Positions 8,166 through 16,098 of a stretch of DNA of 64,000 nucleotides are shown here, piece by piece. A program made the translations under genes and the position numbers. This DNA is from Clostridiales bacterium (GTDB taxonomy: Bacteria > Bacillota > Clostridia > Oscillospirales > Butyricicoccaceae), in the NCBI GenBank assembly GCA_004555915.1, contig SFJM01000014.1, forward strand, positions 1 through 64,000. Reading direction: 5' to 3'. Within the stretch, counting starts at the first letter, position 1; every line of letters begins with the position of its first letter. The notes beneath the pieces are model-generated. The model had not been told where the DNA came from. It saw only the letters and a list, made by a program, of their open reading frames with translations, and made no database searches.

Positions 8166-8873
8166 ATGGAAGCAAGATTATATCGTTCCAATCCCATAAA
8201 AAACGGAGGCTATCCAACAGATACTATGTTTCATATCAAAGACCCAGGCAGTTCCATCACGCATTTTATCGGATTCATCTGTGCCATTCTGGCAACACCA
8301 GGACTGCTGATTTATGCCGCTTCCAGCCATGTAGGGCTGGCCGGACTGGTCAGCCTGAGCGTCTTTATGGTCAGCATGATTCTGCTGTACGGCGCAAGCA
8401 CAGCGTATCATACGTTCATTGTACAGCCGCACACGGAGAAAATCCTGAAGCGTATTGACCACATGATGATTTTCGTGCTGATTGCCGGTTCGTATACCCC
8501 TGTCTGCGCCATGGTTCTCTCACAGCCAACCGGAACCTACCTGCTGGCTGCGATCTGGGGGCTGGCTTTTGTCGGAATGATACTCAAGCTGTTTTGGGTG
8601 ACCTGTCCGAAATGGTTTTCTTCTATCATTTATATCGCTATGGGCTGGGTCTGCGTTTTTGTCATGCCGCAGCTGTATGTCAGCCTTTCTCTGCAGGCCT
8701 TTCTGCTTCTGGCCATCGGCGGAATTATTTATACCGTCGGCGGCGTCATTTACGCCATGAAGCTGAAGGTATTCAATGAACGATTCCCGAAATTCGGTTC
8801 CCATGAGGTTTTCCATGTCTGCGTCATGCTTGGCAGCCTGTGCCATTATTTTGCCATTGCATCTGTCATCTGA
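8166..8873 (+). CDS. Hemolysin III family (PAQR/TrhA) membrane protein
   Basis: A 235-residue seven-helix membrane protein. PAQR signature residues are present: the Ser/His pair in GASTAYHTF at the end of helix 2, an Asp-His in RIDHMMIF, and the last-helix pair HEVFHVCV...CHYF, which form the zinc site of this family. Bacterial members are linked to membrane energetics and lipid homeostasis rather than proven haemolysis. GAGGTG lies seven bases before ATG 8166. It is a single-gene unit with consensus promoter and strong terminator. Confidence 0.93.
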   Translation: MEARLYRSNPIKNGGYPTDTMFHIKDPGSSITHFIGFICAILATPGLLIYAASSHVGLAGLVSLSVFMVSMILLYGASTAYHTFIVQPHTEKILKRIDHMMIFVLIAGSYTPVCAMVLSQPTGTYLLAAIWGLAFVGMILKLFWVTCPKWFSSIIYIAMGWVCVFVMPQLYVSLSLQAFLLLAIGGIIYTVGGVIYAMKLKVFNERFPKFGSHEVFHVCVMLGSLCHYFAIASVI

Positions 8874-8902
8874 TCGGCAGTATCAATGCCATATTCCCAT
8901 TT

Positions 8903-8935
8903 GCACCAGCCATTTACCGGCTGGTGCTCTTTTTC
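8903..8935 (+). terminator. Intrinsic terminator of the hemolysin III gene
   Basis: GCACCAGCC, a seven-base loop, GGCTGGTGC, then CTTTTT. The remaining 230 bases to the next gene hold only the promoter at 9067-9095; I see nothing else there. Confidence 0.92.
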
Positions 8936-9066
8936 TGTCTCCGGCGAAAGCTCCGTTTTCCATTCCTGGTTGTTTCCATTCCGGAAAAGTGTCTCACAGA
9001 AACACCAAAAGTTCCTAATCTTCGCCTGATACCGATATTTTCTACCTGTAACCTTGTCCGGATTGA

Positions 9067-9095
9067 TTGCGATTTCCAGGACGGCGTGATATAAT
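9067..9095 (+). promoter_or_regulatory. Promoter of the DUF1846 gene
   Basis: TTGCGA 9067-9072, 17 bases, TATAAT 9090-9095. Confidence 0.7.
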
Positions 9096-9167
9096 ATCCC
9101 TATTGTATTCCAATTTATTTTTTCAAACGTATCATTTTATACAGATAAGATAAGGGCGGTTACACGA

Positions 9168-10658
9168 ATGAAAACAGGATTTGACAACAATAAATATCTG
9201 GCCATGCAGTCCCAGCATATTCAGGAGCGAATTGCACAGTTCGACAATAAGCTTTATCTGGAATTTGGCGGTAAGCTGTTTGACGACTATCACGCTTCCC
9301 GTGTGTTACCCGGCTTCCAGCCTGACTCCAAGCTGCAGATGCTGTTACAGCTGAAGGATCAGGTGGAAATTGTCATTGCAATCAGTGCAGAGGATATTGT
9401 CAACAACAAAGTCCGCGGTGACTATGGAATTACCTATGATCTGGATGTTTTGCGTCTGATTGATGCCTTCCAGGAGCATGGCTTGTATGTGGGCAGTGTA
9501 TGCCTGACCAAATATACCTCCGAAAGTGAAGTAGAGCTGTTTGAGAAAAAATTAAACAGCCTGAAAATTAAAACCTTCCGCCATTACAAGATTCCCGGCT
9601 ATCCAAACGATGTGGAACGCATTGTCAGTGATGAAGGCTATGGCAAAAATGAATACATCGAAACCCAGCGTCCGCTGGTTGTCGTCACGGCACCGGGCCC
9701 GGGCAGCGGTAAAATGGCAACCTGCCTGTCCCAGCTGTATCATGAATACAAGCGCGGTGTACGGGCTGGCTACGCAAAATTCGAGACCTTCCCGATCTGG
9801 AATATCCCGCTGAAGCATCCGGTCAACCTGGCATATGAAGCAGCTACTGCCGACCTGAATGACCTGAATATGATTGACCCGTTCCATCTGGAGGCTTATG
9901 GAAAGGGTGCTGTCAACTACAATCGTGATATTGAGATTTTCCCGGTTGTCAACGCCATGTTCGACCTGATTGCCGGTGAAAGCCCCTATAAATCCCCAAC
10001 GGATATGGGCGTCAATATGGCAGGCAACTGTATTATTGATGATGACGTCTGCCGTGAGGCTGCCAATATGGAAATCATCCGCCGGTATTATAAATGCCTC
10101 TGTGAGCAAAAATCCGAAGGCATTACCAAGGATGACCAGCACAAGCTGGAATCCCTGATGAACCAGGCCGGACTCAACCAGCATTACCGGAAGGTTGTGG
10201 ATCAGGCCAAGGAACGCTCGGAAAGCACCGGCGGCCTTCCCGCTGCGGCCATTGAACTGCCGGACGGCACCATCATTACCGGCAAGACCGGCCATCTGCT
10301 GGGCGCTGCCTCTGCCGCCCTGTTGAATGCCCTGAAGCATCTGGCAGGAATTGATCCGGACATTGATCTGGTATCGGCTAAGGCGATTGAACCGATCCAG
10401 CAGTTAAAAACCGCCTATCTCGGCGGCAAAAATCCCCGGCTGCATACCGATGAAATCCTGATTGCGCTTTCTATTTCCGCTGCGGAAAGCGAGCAGGCTG
10501 CCGCTGCCCTCCGTCAGATTCCGAAGCTGCAGGGCTGTGATGCACACTCCACGGTAATCCTGTCCCCGGTTGATACCGGAACCATGCAGAAGCTTGGCAT
10601 GTACCTCACCTGCGACCCGGTTTATGAGGAAGAGAACCGCAAGTACCATAAATTCTAA
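9168..10658 (+). CDS. DUF1846 domain-containing protein
   Basis: A 496-residue cytoplasmic protein of full family length. The mid-region VVVTAPGPGSGKMATCLSQL is a P-loop-like GPGSGK segment, and the protein continues with conserved acidic stretches (DMGVNMAGNCIIDDDVCR). The family is widespread in Firmicutes and structurally resembles nucleotide-binding proteins; its reaction is not established to my knowledge. It is flanked by its own promoter and a terminator, so no operon context helps. The start ATG 9168 has only a weak GGGCGG ribosome site. Confidence 0.9.
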   Translation: MKTGFDNNKYLAMQSQHIQERIAQFDNKLYLEFGGKLFDDYHASRVLPGFQPDSKLQMLLQLKDQVEIVIAISAEDIVNNKVRGDYGITYDLDVLRLIDAFQEHGLYVGSVCLTKYTSESEVELFEKKLNSLKIKTFRHYKIPGYPNDVERIVSDEGYGKNEYIETQRPLVVVTAPGPGSGKMATCLSQLYHEYKRGVRAGYAKFETFPIWNIPLKHPVNLAYEAATADLNDLNMIDPFHLEAYGKGAVNYNRDIEIFPVVNAMFDLIAGESPYKSPTDMGVNMAGNCIIDDDVCREAANMEIIRRYYKCLCEQKSEGITKDDQHKLESLMNQAGLNQHYRKVVDQAKERSESTGGLPAAAIELPDGTIITGKTGHLLGAASAALLNALKHLAGIDPDIDLVSAKAIEPIQQLKTAYLGGKNPRLHTDEILIALSISAAESEQAAAALRQIPKLQGCDAHSTVILSPVDTGTMQKLGMYLTCDPVYEEENRKYHKF

Positions 10659-10672
10659 TCCTTTCATCATAC

Positions 10673-10704
10673 GGCACCGACCAGAAATGGCCGGTGCCTT
10701 TGTT
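10673..10704 (+). terminator. Terminator after the DUF1846 gene
   Basis: GGCACCGACC / GGCCGGTGCC stem with a weak T run (TTTGTTAT). Confidence 0.7.
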
Positions 10705-10800
10705 ATATCCGCAAAAAATCCCCGGCAGCATTACCATGGGAAAACAGGTAAATCTACCGGGGAAATATTCTGTTATACTGTCAAAAAGACCATCGGGAAC

Positions 10801-11406
10801 TCACTTCTGGGCATCCATCCTGCGGGCAACCGATGTGATGATATCTACACATACCATCTCACCAAGATATCCGCTGTCAAGATTGATGTGATAATTTGCG
10901 GAGTCGCCCCATTCGCGGTCGGTATAATAGCGATAATATGCTCTGCGGCCCTTATCCTTCTTCTTCAGACGCTTTTCAATCGGAACATCGCTTTCGCCAT
11001 ACTTTTCCAGGACATGCGCCTTGCGGTATTCTTTATCCGCATGAATAAAGACATTCAGCGTGGTATACGGTGTATTGTCCAGAATATAATCCGCGCAGCG
11101 TCCAACGATGACGCAGGGGCCCTTTGCCGCCAGGCTCAGGATCACATCCCGCTGGGTATCAAAAATCCGATCCTGCGGGCTTGGGAAATTGGCTCTGTAA
11201 GCAATTCTGGAGCTGTACCATGCCTGGGACGGAGAAATATATTCACCATCCTGGGAAACGGTTTCTCTGGTAAATCCGATTTCCTCCGCAGTTTTATCCA
11301 CAATGACGCTGTCATAAAGCGGAATATTCAATTCCTTTGCAACAGCCTCACCAATGGAATGTCCGCCGCTGCCAAATTCACGGCTGATGGTAATGATAGG
11401 ATACAT
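10801..11406 (-). CDS. Cytidylate kinase-like family protein
   Basis: A 201-residue P-loop kinase-like protein. The N-terminus YPIITISREFGSGGHSIGE is the modified Walker A of the cytidylate-kinase-like family (GSGGH rather than GSGKS/T), followed by VIVGRCADYIL and a C-terminal region with YYRYYTDREWGD. These proteins are related to Cmk but their substrate is usually unassigned, and Clostridia commonly have several copies beside true cmk. ATG 11406 follows GGAGG; the annotated longer frame has no ribosome site. The gene stands alone. Confidence 0.87.
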   Translation of the reverse strand: MYPIITISREFGSGGHSIGEAVAKELNIPLYDSVIVDKTAEEIGFTRETVSQDGEYISPSQAWYSSRIAYRANFPSPQDRIFDTQRDVILSLAAKGPCVIVGRCADYILDNTPYTTLNVFIHADKEYRKAHVLEKYGESDVPIEKRLKKKDKGRRAYYRYYTDREWGDSANYHINLDSGYLGEMVCVDIITSVARRMDAQK

Positions 11407-11617
11407 AGGAACACCTCCAGACTCCCGGAACCTTTGTGGTTTCGCCTGCCTTCCGCAGGTCAAACTGTTCTTTTATGTTACAAAAATTATAGTACATTTA
11501 TAGGCAAAATGTCAATATATTTTTGAAAATAAACCGCAAAAATTGTATATATTTTATAGAATTTTGGAGTCATCTCCGTGATAGACGGCAGGCATAGCAC
11601 GGCTTCTCCCGAACACA

Positions 11618-11656
11618 AATAAAACCTCCATCGCAGAGCTCCTGCAATGAAGGTTT
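11618..11656 (-). terminator. Terminator of the pst-phoU operon
   Basis: Minus-strand stem AAACCTTCATTGCAG / CTGCGATGGAGGTTT with a short AGCT-type loop and a TTTTATTT tail. It lies 45 bases past the phoU stop. The rest of 11407-11700 is AT-rich without a visible gene. Confidence 0.88.
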
Positions 11657-11700
11657 CTGTCCGGAACCGGAACGGATGATGCGCTACCCGCATCATCTGT

Positions 11701-12357
11701 TTAAATTACGCGGATATTTTTGTGTGTGCCGGTGATGGAAAATTCAACCCATTCGGAGATATTAACCGCGTGGTCACCAATGCGTTCAAAATACTTGGCA
11801 ATCATCATGCTGTCCATCGCCTGCTCCGCTTCCGTGATGGATTCATGGATACGCCCAATCAGCTCGGACCTGGTTTCATTAAACAGCTTATCAACCACAT
11901 CATCGTATTCAATGACGCTGTGTGCCTTTTTCAGATCCTTTGCCACAAAGGAGTCAATGGAATCCCGCACCATCCGGATGGTAGCCTCAGCCATATAGGA
12001 CAACTGCTTGGGCGCATTATATCCCGGCGTATCACAGAGAAACAGTGTCACTTCACCGATATCCTCCGCCAGATCACCGATGCGTTCCAGATCGGTAATC
12101 ATTTTCAGTGCAGTGGAAATTTCCCGCAGGTCACGTGCCACCGGCTGCTGCTGAAGCAGGAGCTTGAGGCAGGAGCTTTCAATCGCACGTTCCTTCTGGT
12201 CAATTTCATGGTCCTTTTCCTGCAGCAGTCTGGCCAGGCTGGCATCCCGGTATTTCAATGCCTCCACGGCCCGGCTGATGGCGGTTTCCACCATGGCTGC
12301 CATGGAAATCAGATCATCATGCATATTGGATAATTCCTGATCGAATTTATTTCGCAT
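11701..12357 (-). CDS. phoU: Phosphate signalling complex protein PhoU
   Basis: A 218-residue helical protein with the two-fold PhoU repeat. Both copies of the metal-binding signature are visible: ITDLERIGDLAEDI in the first half and KYFERIGDHAVNI near the end. PhoU links the Pst transporter to the PhoR/PhoP two-component system and damps phosphate uptake. It is the last gene of the pst operon, 12 bases after pstB, with GGAGG before ATG 12357. No phoP or phoR gene is in the window. Confidence 0.97.
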   Translation of the reverse strand: MRNKFDQELSNMHDDLISMAAMVETAISRAVEALKYRDASLARLLQEKDHEIDQKERAIESSCLKLLLQQQPVARDLREISTALKMITDLERIGDLAEDIGEVTLFLCDTPGYNAPKQLSYMAEATIRMVRDSIDSFVAKDLKKAHSVIEYDDVVDKLFNETRSELIGRIHESITEAEQAMDSMMIAKYFERIGDHAVNISEWVEFSITGTHKNIRVI

Positions 12358-12369
12358 TCCTGTTCCTCC

Positions 12370-13128
12370 TTATCCAAACCGTCCCGTGATGTAGTTTTCT
12401 GTCCGCTGGTCCTTCGGCATGGAAAACAGTTCAGCAGTTTCATTGAATTCCACTACCTCTCCCAGCAGGAAGAAGGCGGTTTTATCCGAAACACGGGTTG
12501 CCTGCTGCATGTTATGGGTAACCATGACGATGGTGTATTCCCGCTTCAGCTCCTGTACCAGATCCTCCACCTTCATGGTGGAAATCGGGTCCAGTGCACT
12601 GGTAGGCTCATCCATCAGCAGTACCTCCGGCTCAATTGCCAGCGCGCGGGCAATACACAGTCTCTGCTGCTGTCCGCCGGACATACCCAGCGCGCTTTTA
12701 TCCAGCCTGTCCTTGACCTCATCCCAGATGGCTGCATCCCGCAGGCTCTTTTCCACAATTTCATCCAGCTTCGCCTTTTTGCGGATACCATGGGTGCGCG
12801 GGCCAAAAGCAATGTTGTCATAAATGCTCATAGGAAACGGGTTCGGCTTCTGGAACACCATGCCCACACGGCGGCGCAGGACATTGACATCCATCCGGTC
12901 AAAAATATCCTCGCCGTCCAGCAGTACGGTGCCGTCAATGCTGCAGCCCTCCACCAGGTCATTCATGCGGTTCAGGGTTTTCAGCAGTGTGGATTTGCCG
13001 CAGCCGGATGGGCCGATAAATGCGGTAATTTCTTTTTCCGGCAGCTCCAGATTGATATTTTTCAGGGCATGGAACGTGCCGTAATGCAGGTTCAGATCCT
13101 GAATCTTATATTTTGTATGCATACTCAT
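12370..13128 (-). CDS. pstB: Phosphate ABC transporter ATP-binding protein PstB
   Basis: A 252-residue ATPase with Walker A GPSGCGKST, Q-loop VFQKPNPFP (the PFPMSIYDN stretch is diagnostic for PstB), signature MSGGQQQRL, Walker B VLLMDEPTSALDP and the H-loop MVTHNM. It drives high-affinity phosphate import with PstA and PstC. Operon order is pstS-pstC-pstA-pstB-phoU. Confidence 0.98.
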   Translation of the reverse strand: MSMHTKYKIQDLNLHYGTFHALKNINLELPEKEITAFIGPSGCGKSTLLKTLNRMNDLVEGCSIDGTVLLDGEDIFDRMDVNVLRRRVGMVFQKPNPFPMSIYDNIAFGPRTHGIRKKAKLDEIVEKSLRDAAIWDEVKDRLDKSALGMSGGQQQRLCIARALAIEPEVLLMDEPTSALDPISTMKVEDLVQELKREYTIVMVTHNMQQATRVSDKTAFFLLGEVVEFNETAELFSMPKDQRTENYITGRFG

Positions 13129-13141
13129 TGTGTTCTTCCTC

Positions 13142-14032
13142 TTAATTCTTTGTCAGCTTTCGTGCAATCAGTGCCGAAATCGTGTTCATTGCCAGGACAA
13201 TCAGCAGCAGCACAACGGCGGTTGCATATGCCTGGTCGGTATGCAGTCCTTCACTGGACAGGCAGTACATGTGCACTGCCAGCGTGCGTCCGGAGGAAAG
13301 CAGGCCGGAGGGCAGCTCTGTTGCCGTACCTGCGGTATAAATCAGCGCCGCAGTCTCACCCACAATACGTCCCACCGCCAGAATGATACCGGCGAGAATG
13401 CCCGGCATTGCAGACGGCAATACAATGCGGAATACCGTGCGCAGCCTGCCTGCGCCCAGTCCGAAGCTGGCTTCCCGATACAGATCCGGTACGGCCAGAA
13501 GTGCTTCCTCCGTACTGCGCATAATCAGCGGCAGAACCATAATGGAAAGGGTCAGGGAGCCGGAAAGCAGTGACAGCTTCCAGTGCAGCTGGGTAACGAA
13601 AAACAGCATGCCGAACAGACCGTATACAATGGAAGGAATGCCGGCCAGGGTTTCAGTCGTAAGGCGCATCAGGCCTACCAGCTTATTGCCCTTTTTCGCG
13701 TATTCTACCAGATAAACCGCAGTAAACACGCTGATCGGAATGGCAATGACCAGAGAAAGCAGCGTCATTTCCACTGTGGTGATAATGGACGGCAGCATAG
13801 AGCAGTTTTCCGATGTATATTCAAGAGAAAAGAGGTCCGGTGTCAGATAAGGAATACCACGGATCAGGATATAGCCGATCAGGAACAGCAGCACGGCAAA
13901 GGTGCAGATTGCCGCTCCATAGACCAGAACACGCAGAACCAGTGACTGGATTCCCTGTGTCGGTTCCGGCGGATTGGATCTCCTGCCTGCCCGTGTCCTG
14001 TGATTCGGCAGTACCATAGCACGACTGCTCAT
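13142..14032 (-). CDS. pstA: Phosphate ABC transporter permease PstA
   Basis: A 296-residue permease with six membrane helices and the PstA signature LAGIPSIVYGLFGMLFF plus the EAA loop (EASFGLGAGRLRTVFRIVLP). It has a longer basic N-terminus than average (about 45 residues with RTRAGRRSNPPEPTQG). The start overlaps the pstC stop (ATGA), so they are translationally coupled. Confidence 0.97.
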   Translation of the reverse strand: MSSRAMVLPNHRTRAGRRSNPPEPTQGIQSLVLRVLVYGAAICTFAVLLFLIGYILIRGIPYLTPDLFSLEYTSENCSMLPSIITTVEMTLLSLVIAIPISVFTAVYLVEYAKKGNKLVGLMRLTTETLAGIPSIVYGLFGMLFFVTQLHWKLSLLSGSLTLSIMVLPLIMRSTEEALLAVPDLYREASFGLGAGRLRTVFRIVLPSAMPGILAGIILAVGRIVGETAALIYTAGTATELPSGLLSSGRTLAVHMYCLSSEGLHTDQAYATAVVLLLIVLAMNTISALIARKLTKN

Positions 14033-14895
14033 ACCTTTTCACCCCGCTTCTTTAGTATGGAAAATGTCAGATCGATGATAAGAATAAAGACAAACAGCAC
14101 AACGCCGGTTGCAATCAGTGCCTGCCGATGCAGGCCGGTAGCATAGCCCATTTCCAGCACAATATTTGCTGTCATGGTGCGGATGCCCTTGAGCATACTG
14201 GTGGGGATTCTCGCCTGATTACCGGCTACCATGATAACTGCCATGGTTTCACCGATGGCTCTGCCGATACCCAGCACAGCTGCTGCCAGAATGCCGGATT
14301 TTGCTGCCGGAAGTACGGCAAAAAATACCGAACGCTCATGTGTGGCTCCCAACGCCAGTGCACCTTCGTAATAGCTGTTCGGTACGGCATTCAGCGCGGA
14401 TTCACTCAGGTTAATAATGGTAGGCAGGATCATGATGCCCAGCAATACCGATGCGGTCAGCATGCTGACGCCAGTGCAGCCTGGAATCATCCGTGCCAGC
14501 GGCACCATGACTACCAGTCCGAAAAAGCCGTAAATAATTGACGGGATACCTGCCATCAGCTGAACCAGAGGTTCCAGCACGCTGTGCAGCTTCTTCGGAC
14601 AGAACCGGGACAGGAATACTGCTGTCAGCAGTCCGATGGGCACACCGATGACAATCGCTCCTATGGTAACGCACAGGCTGCCGATAATCATTGGTAAAAT
14701 GCCATAGGATGCCGGTTCATTTTTCGGTGCCCAGCTGGTTCCCAGCAGGAATTTTACAAAACCGATTTCCTTCATTGCCGGCACACCGTTGGCAAACAGG
14801 AAAACGCAAATCAGGACAACTGCTACAATAGACATACATGCACACAGTGCAAACAGCCATGACATGCCGGTTTCCAGTATTTTTTGTCGTTTCAT
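14029..14895 (-). CDS. pstC: Phosphate ABC transporter permease PstC
   Basis: A 288-residue permease with six helices. LMAGIPSIIYGFFGLVVMVPL and the EAA loop (GALALGATHERSVFFAVLPAA) identify PstC. It forms the channel with PstA. It is separated from pstS by about 90 bases containing a perfect ten-base-arm hairpin, which may set the ratio of PstS to the membrane subunits. Confidence 0.97.
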   Translation of the reverse strand: MKRQKILETGMSWLFALCACMSIVAVVLICVFLFANGVPAMKEIGFVKFLLGTSWAPKNEPASYGILPMIIGSLCVTIGAIVIGVPIGLLTAVFLSRFCPKKLHSVLEPLVQLMAGIPSIIYGFFGLVVMVPLARMIPGCTGVSMLTASVLLGIMILPTIINLSESALNAVPNSYYEGALALGATHERSVFFAVLPAAKSGILAAAVLGIGRAIGETMAVIMVAGNQARIPTSMLKGIRTMTANIVLEMGYATGLHRQALIATGVVLFVFILIIDLTFSILKKRGEKV

Positions 14896-14931
14896 AGATT
14901 CTTTAACCTCATCCTTACTTCCGATAGATTT

Positions 14932-14964
14932 CAGCCTTCAGCCAGACTCTTCTGACTGAAGGCT
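14932..14964 (-). promoter_or_regulatory. Intercistronic hairpin between pstS and pstC
   Basis: CAGCCTTCAG (14932-14941) and CTGAAGGCTG (14955-14964) are perfect inverted repeats, but no T run follows on the minus strand. It is therefore more likely an mRNA-stabilising or processing hairpin that protects the pstS transcript than a full terminator. Confidence 0.7.
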
Positions 14965-14984
14965 GTACAAAGGGAAAAGTGGGT

Positions 14985-15908
14985 TTAGCCAAGCTCGCTC
15001 CAGTCGGTGATTTCACCGGTGAAGATGCTGCATACCTGCTCGGTGCTCAGATCATCCAGTGCGTTTTCCGGATTGACAATGACCGCAATGCCATCCAGTG
15101 CGATTTTAACCGGTGTCAGCTCTGCTGCTTCTTCCTCACTCAGGTCACGGGATGCCATGCCGATATCACAGACACCTTCCATTGTGCTGGTCATGCCGGT
15201 GGTGGAATCAGACTCCTGAATGGTGATGCTCACGCCGCTGTTTACTGCCTCATATGCTTCCTTCAGCTTTTCCATCACCGGGGTTACAGAAGAGGAACCT
15301 GCAACAGTGATTTCACCGGTTGCACCGTTAGACTTGAACGCTTCTGCCTTGTCATCAATCTGGATGTAACCGTTATCGTTAATGACCTTCTGACCTTCTG
15401 CAGACAGGATGTAATTCACAAAATCCTGGGCTGCATCGCTGAGTTCGCCCTTGGTAGCAATGTTGAACGGACGGGAAATTTGATACGATCCATTGAGTAC
15501 GTTCTCAGTAGAAGCCTCTGCGCCATCAATAGACAGTACCTTGATGGAATCATCGACAGATCCAAGGGACGCATAACCGATTGCATTCTTGTCACCTGCA
15601 ACATTCTGCATCATAACTTCCGTCTGGTTTGCAATAATCGCATCTGCCGTGGTGCGGTCGGTCTTGTTGCCGTCAGCGTCCTTGGTCTCAATGCCAAACA
15701 GTTCGATAAATGCGCCGCGGGTACCGGAACCGTCCTCACGGGATACGACATCAATGACGCCGCTTACTACTGCCGCTGTTGTATTGGAGCCTTCTTCGGT
15801 TGTTTCAGAAGTGGAGTTGCTGCTGCCACAGCCAGCCAGAGCACCCACCAGCAGCATGCCGGACAGTGCTGCCGCGCCAAAACGTTTCATGTTCTTTGTG
15901 AATTTCAT
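14985..15908 (-). CDS. pstS: Phosphate-binding lipoprotein PstS, circularly permuted
   Basis: A 307-residue lipoprotein with signal peptide and lipobox LAGC followed by a Ser/Thr-rich linker. After the linker the order of the two lobes is reversed. Residues about 55-185 are the usual C-terminal half (VVSREDGSGTRGAF, NAIGYASLGSV, ISRPFNIATKGE, VNYILSAEGQKVI); residues about 195-307 are the usual N-terminal half (ITVAGSSSVTPVMEKL, CDIGMASRDL, DGIAVIVNPENALDDLS, IFTGEITDWSELG). The protein ends where a normal PstS would cross into its second half. Phosphate contacts (GSSS, GSGTRG) are intact, so it should work. ATG 15908 follows an AAGGAA box. Confidence 0.95.
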   Translation of the reverse strand: MKFTKNMKRFGAAALSGMLLVGALAGCGSSNSTSETTEEGSNTTAAVVSGVIDVVSREDGSGTRGAFIELFGIETKDADGNKTDRTTADAIIANQTEVMMQNVAGDKNAIGYASLGSVDDSIKVLSIDGAEASTENVLNGSYQISRPFNIATKGELSDAAQDFVNYILSAEGQKVINDNGYIQIDDKAEAFKSNGATGEITVAGSSSVTPVMEKLKEAYEAVNSGVSITIQESDSTTGMTSTMEGVCDIGMASRDLSEEEAAELTPVKIALDGIAVIVNPENALDDLSTEQVCSIFTGEITDWSELG

Positions 15909-15959
15909 TGTGATAATTCCTTTCTGTTTTCGATTGATGTGTTTCATTCAACAGCTACT

Positions 15960-16003
15960 ATTTTAGACCCGCTATGTAAAGTGATCTATGCGGTTTCGGT
16001 AAA
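15960..16003 (-). promoter_or_regulatory. Pho-type promoter of the pst operon
   Basis: Minus strand: TAAAAT at 15965-15960 as -10, a nine-base gap, TTTACA at 15980-15975, and TTTACC at 16003-15998, 23 bases further up. TT(A/T/C)ACA-type repeats in place of a -35 box are how PhoP-activated promoters of Firmicutes look. The cotransporter promoter at 17880-17933 has the same layout. Confidence 0.65.
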
Positions 16004-16006
16004 ATA

Positions 16007-16045
16007 ACAAAAAAAATCATTCATTTTTTGCAAAATGAATGATTT
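16007..16045 (-). terminator. Terminator of the Na/Pi cotransporter gene
   Basis: Perfect 14-base arms AAATCATTCATTTT / AAAATGAATGATTT with a four-base loop; on the minus strand a run of eight T follows. It lies just upstream of the pst promoter and insulates the two units. Confidence 0.92.
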
Positions 16046-16098
16046 AAAAATGTAAAATATTGAATCTTTGTAAAATAATTTCCCGGTATGCGGTGCAT

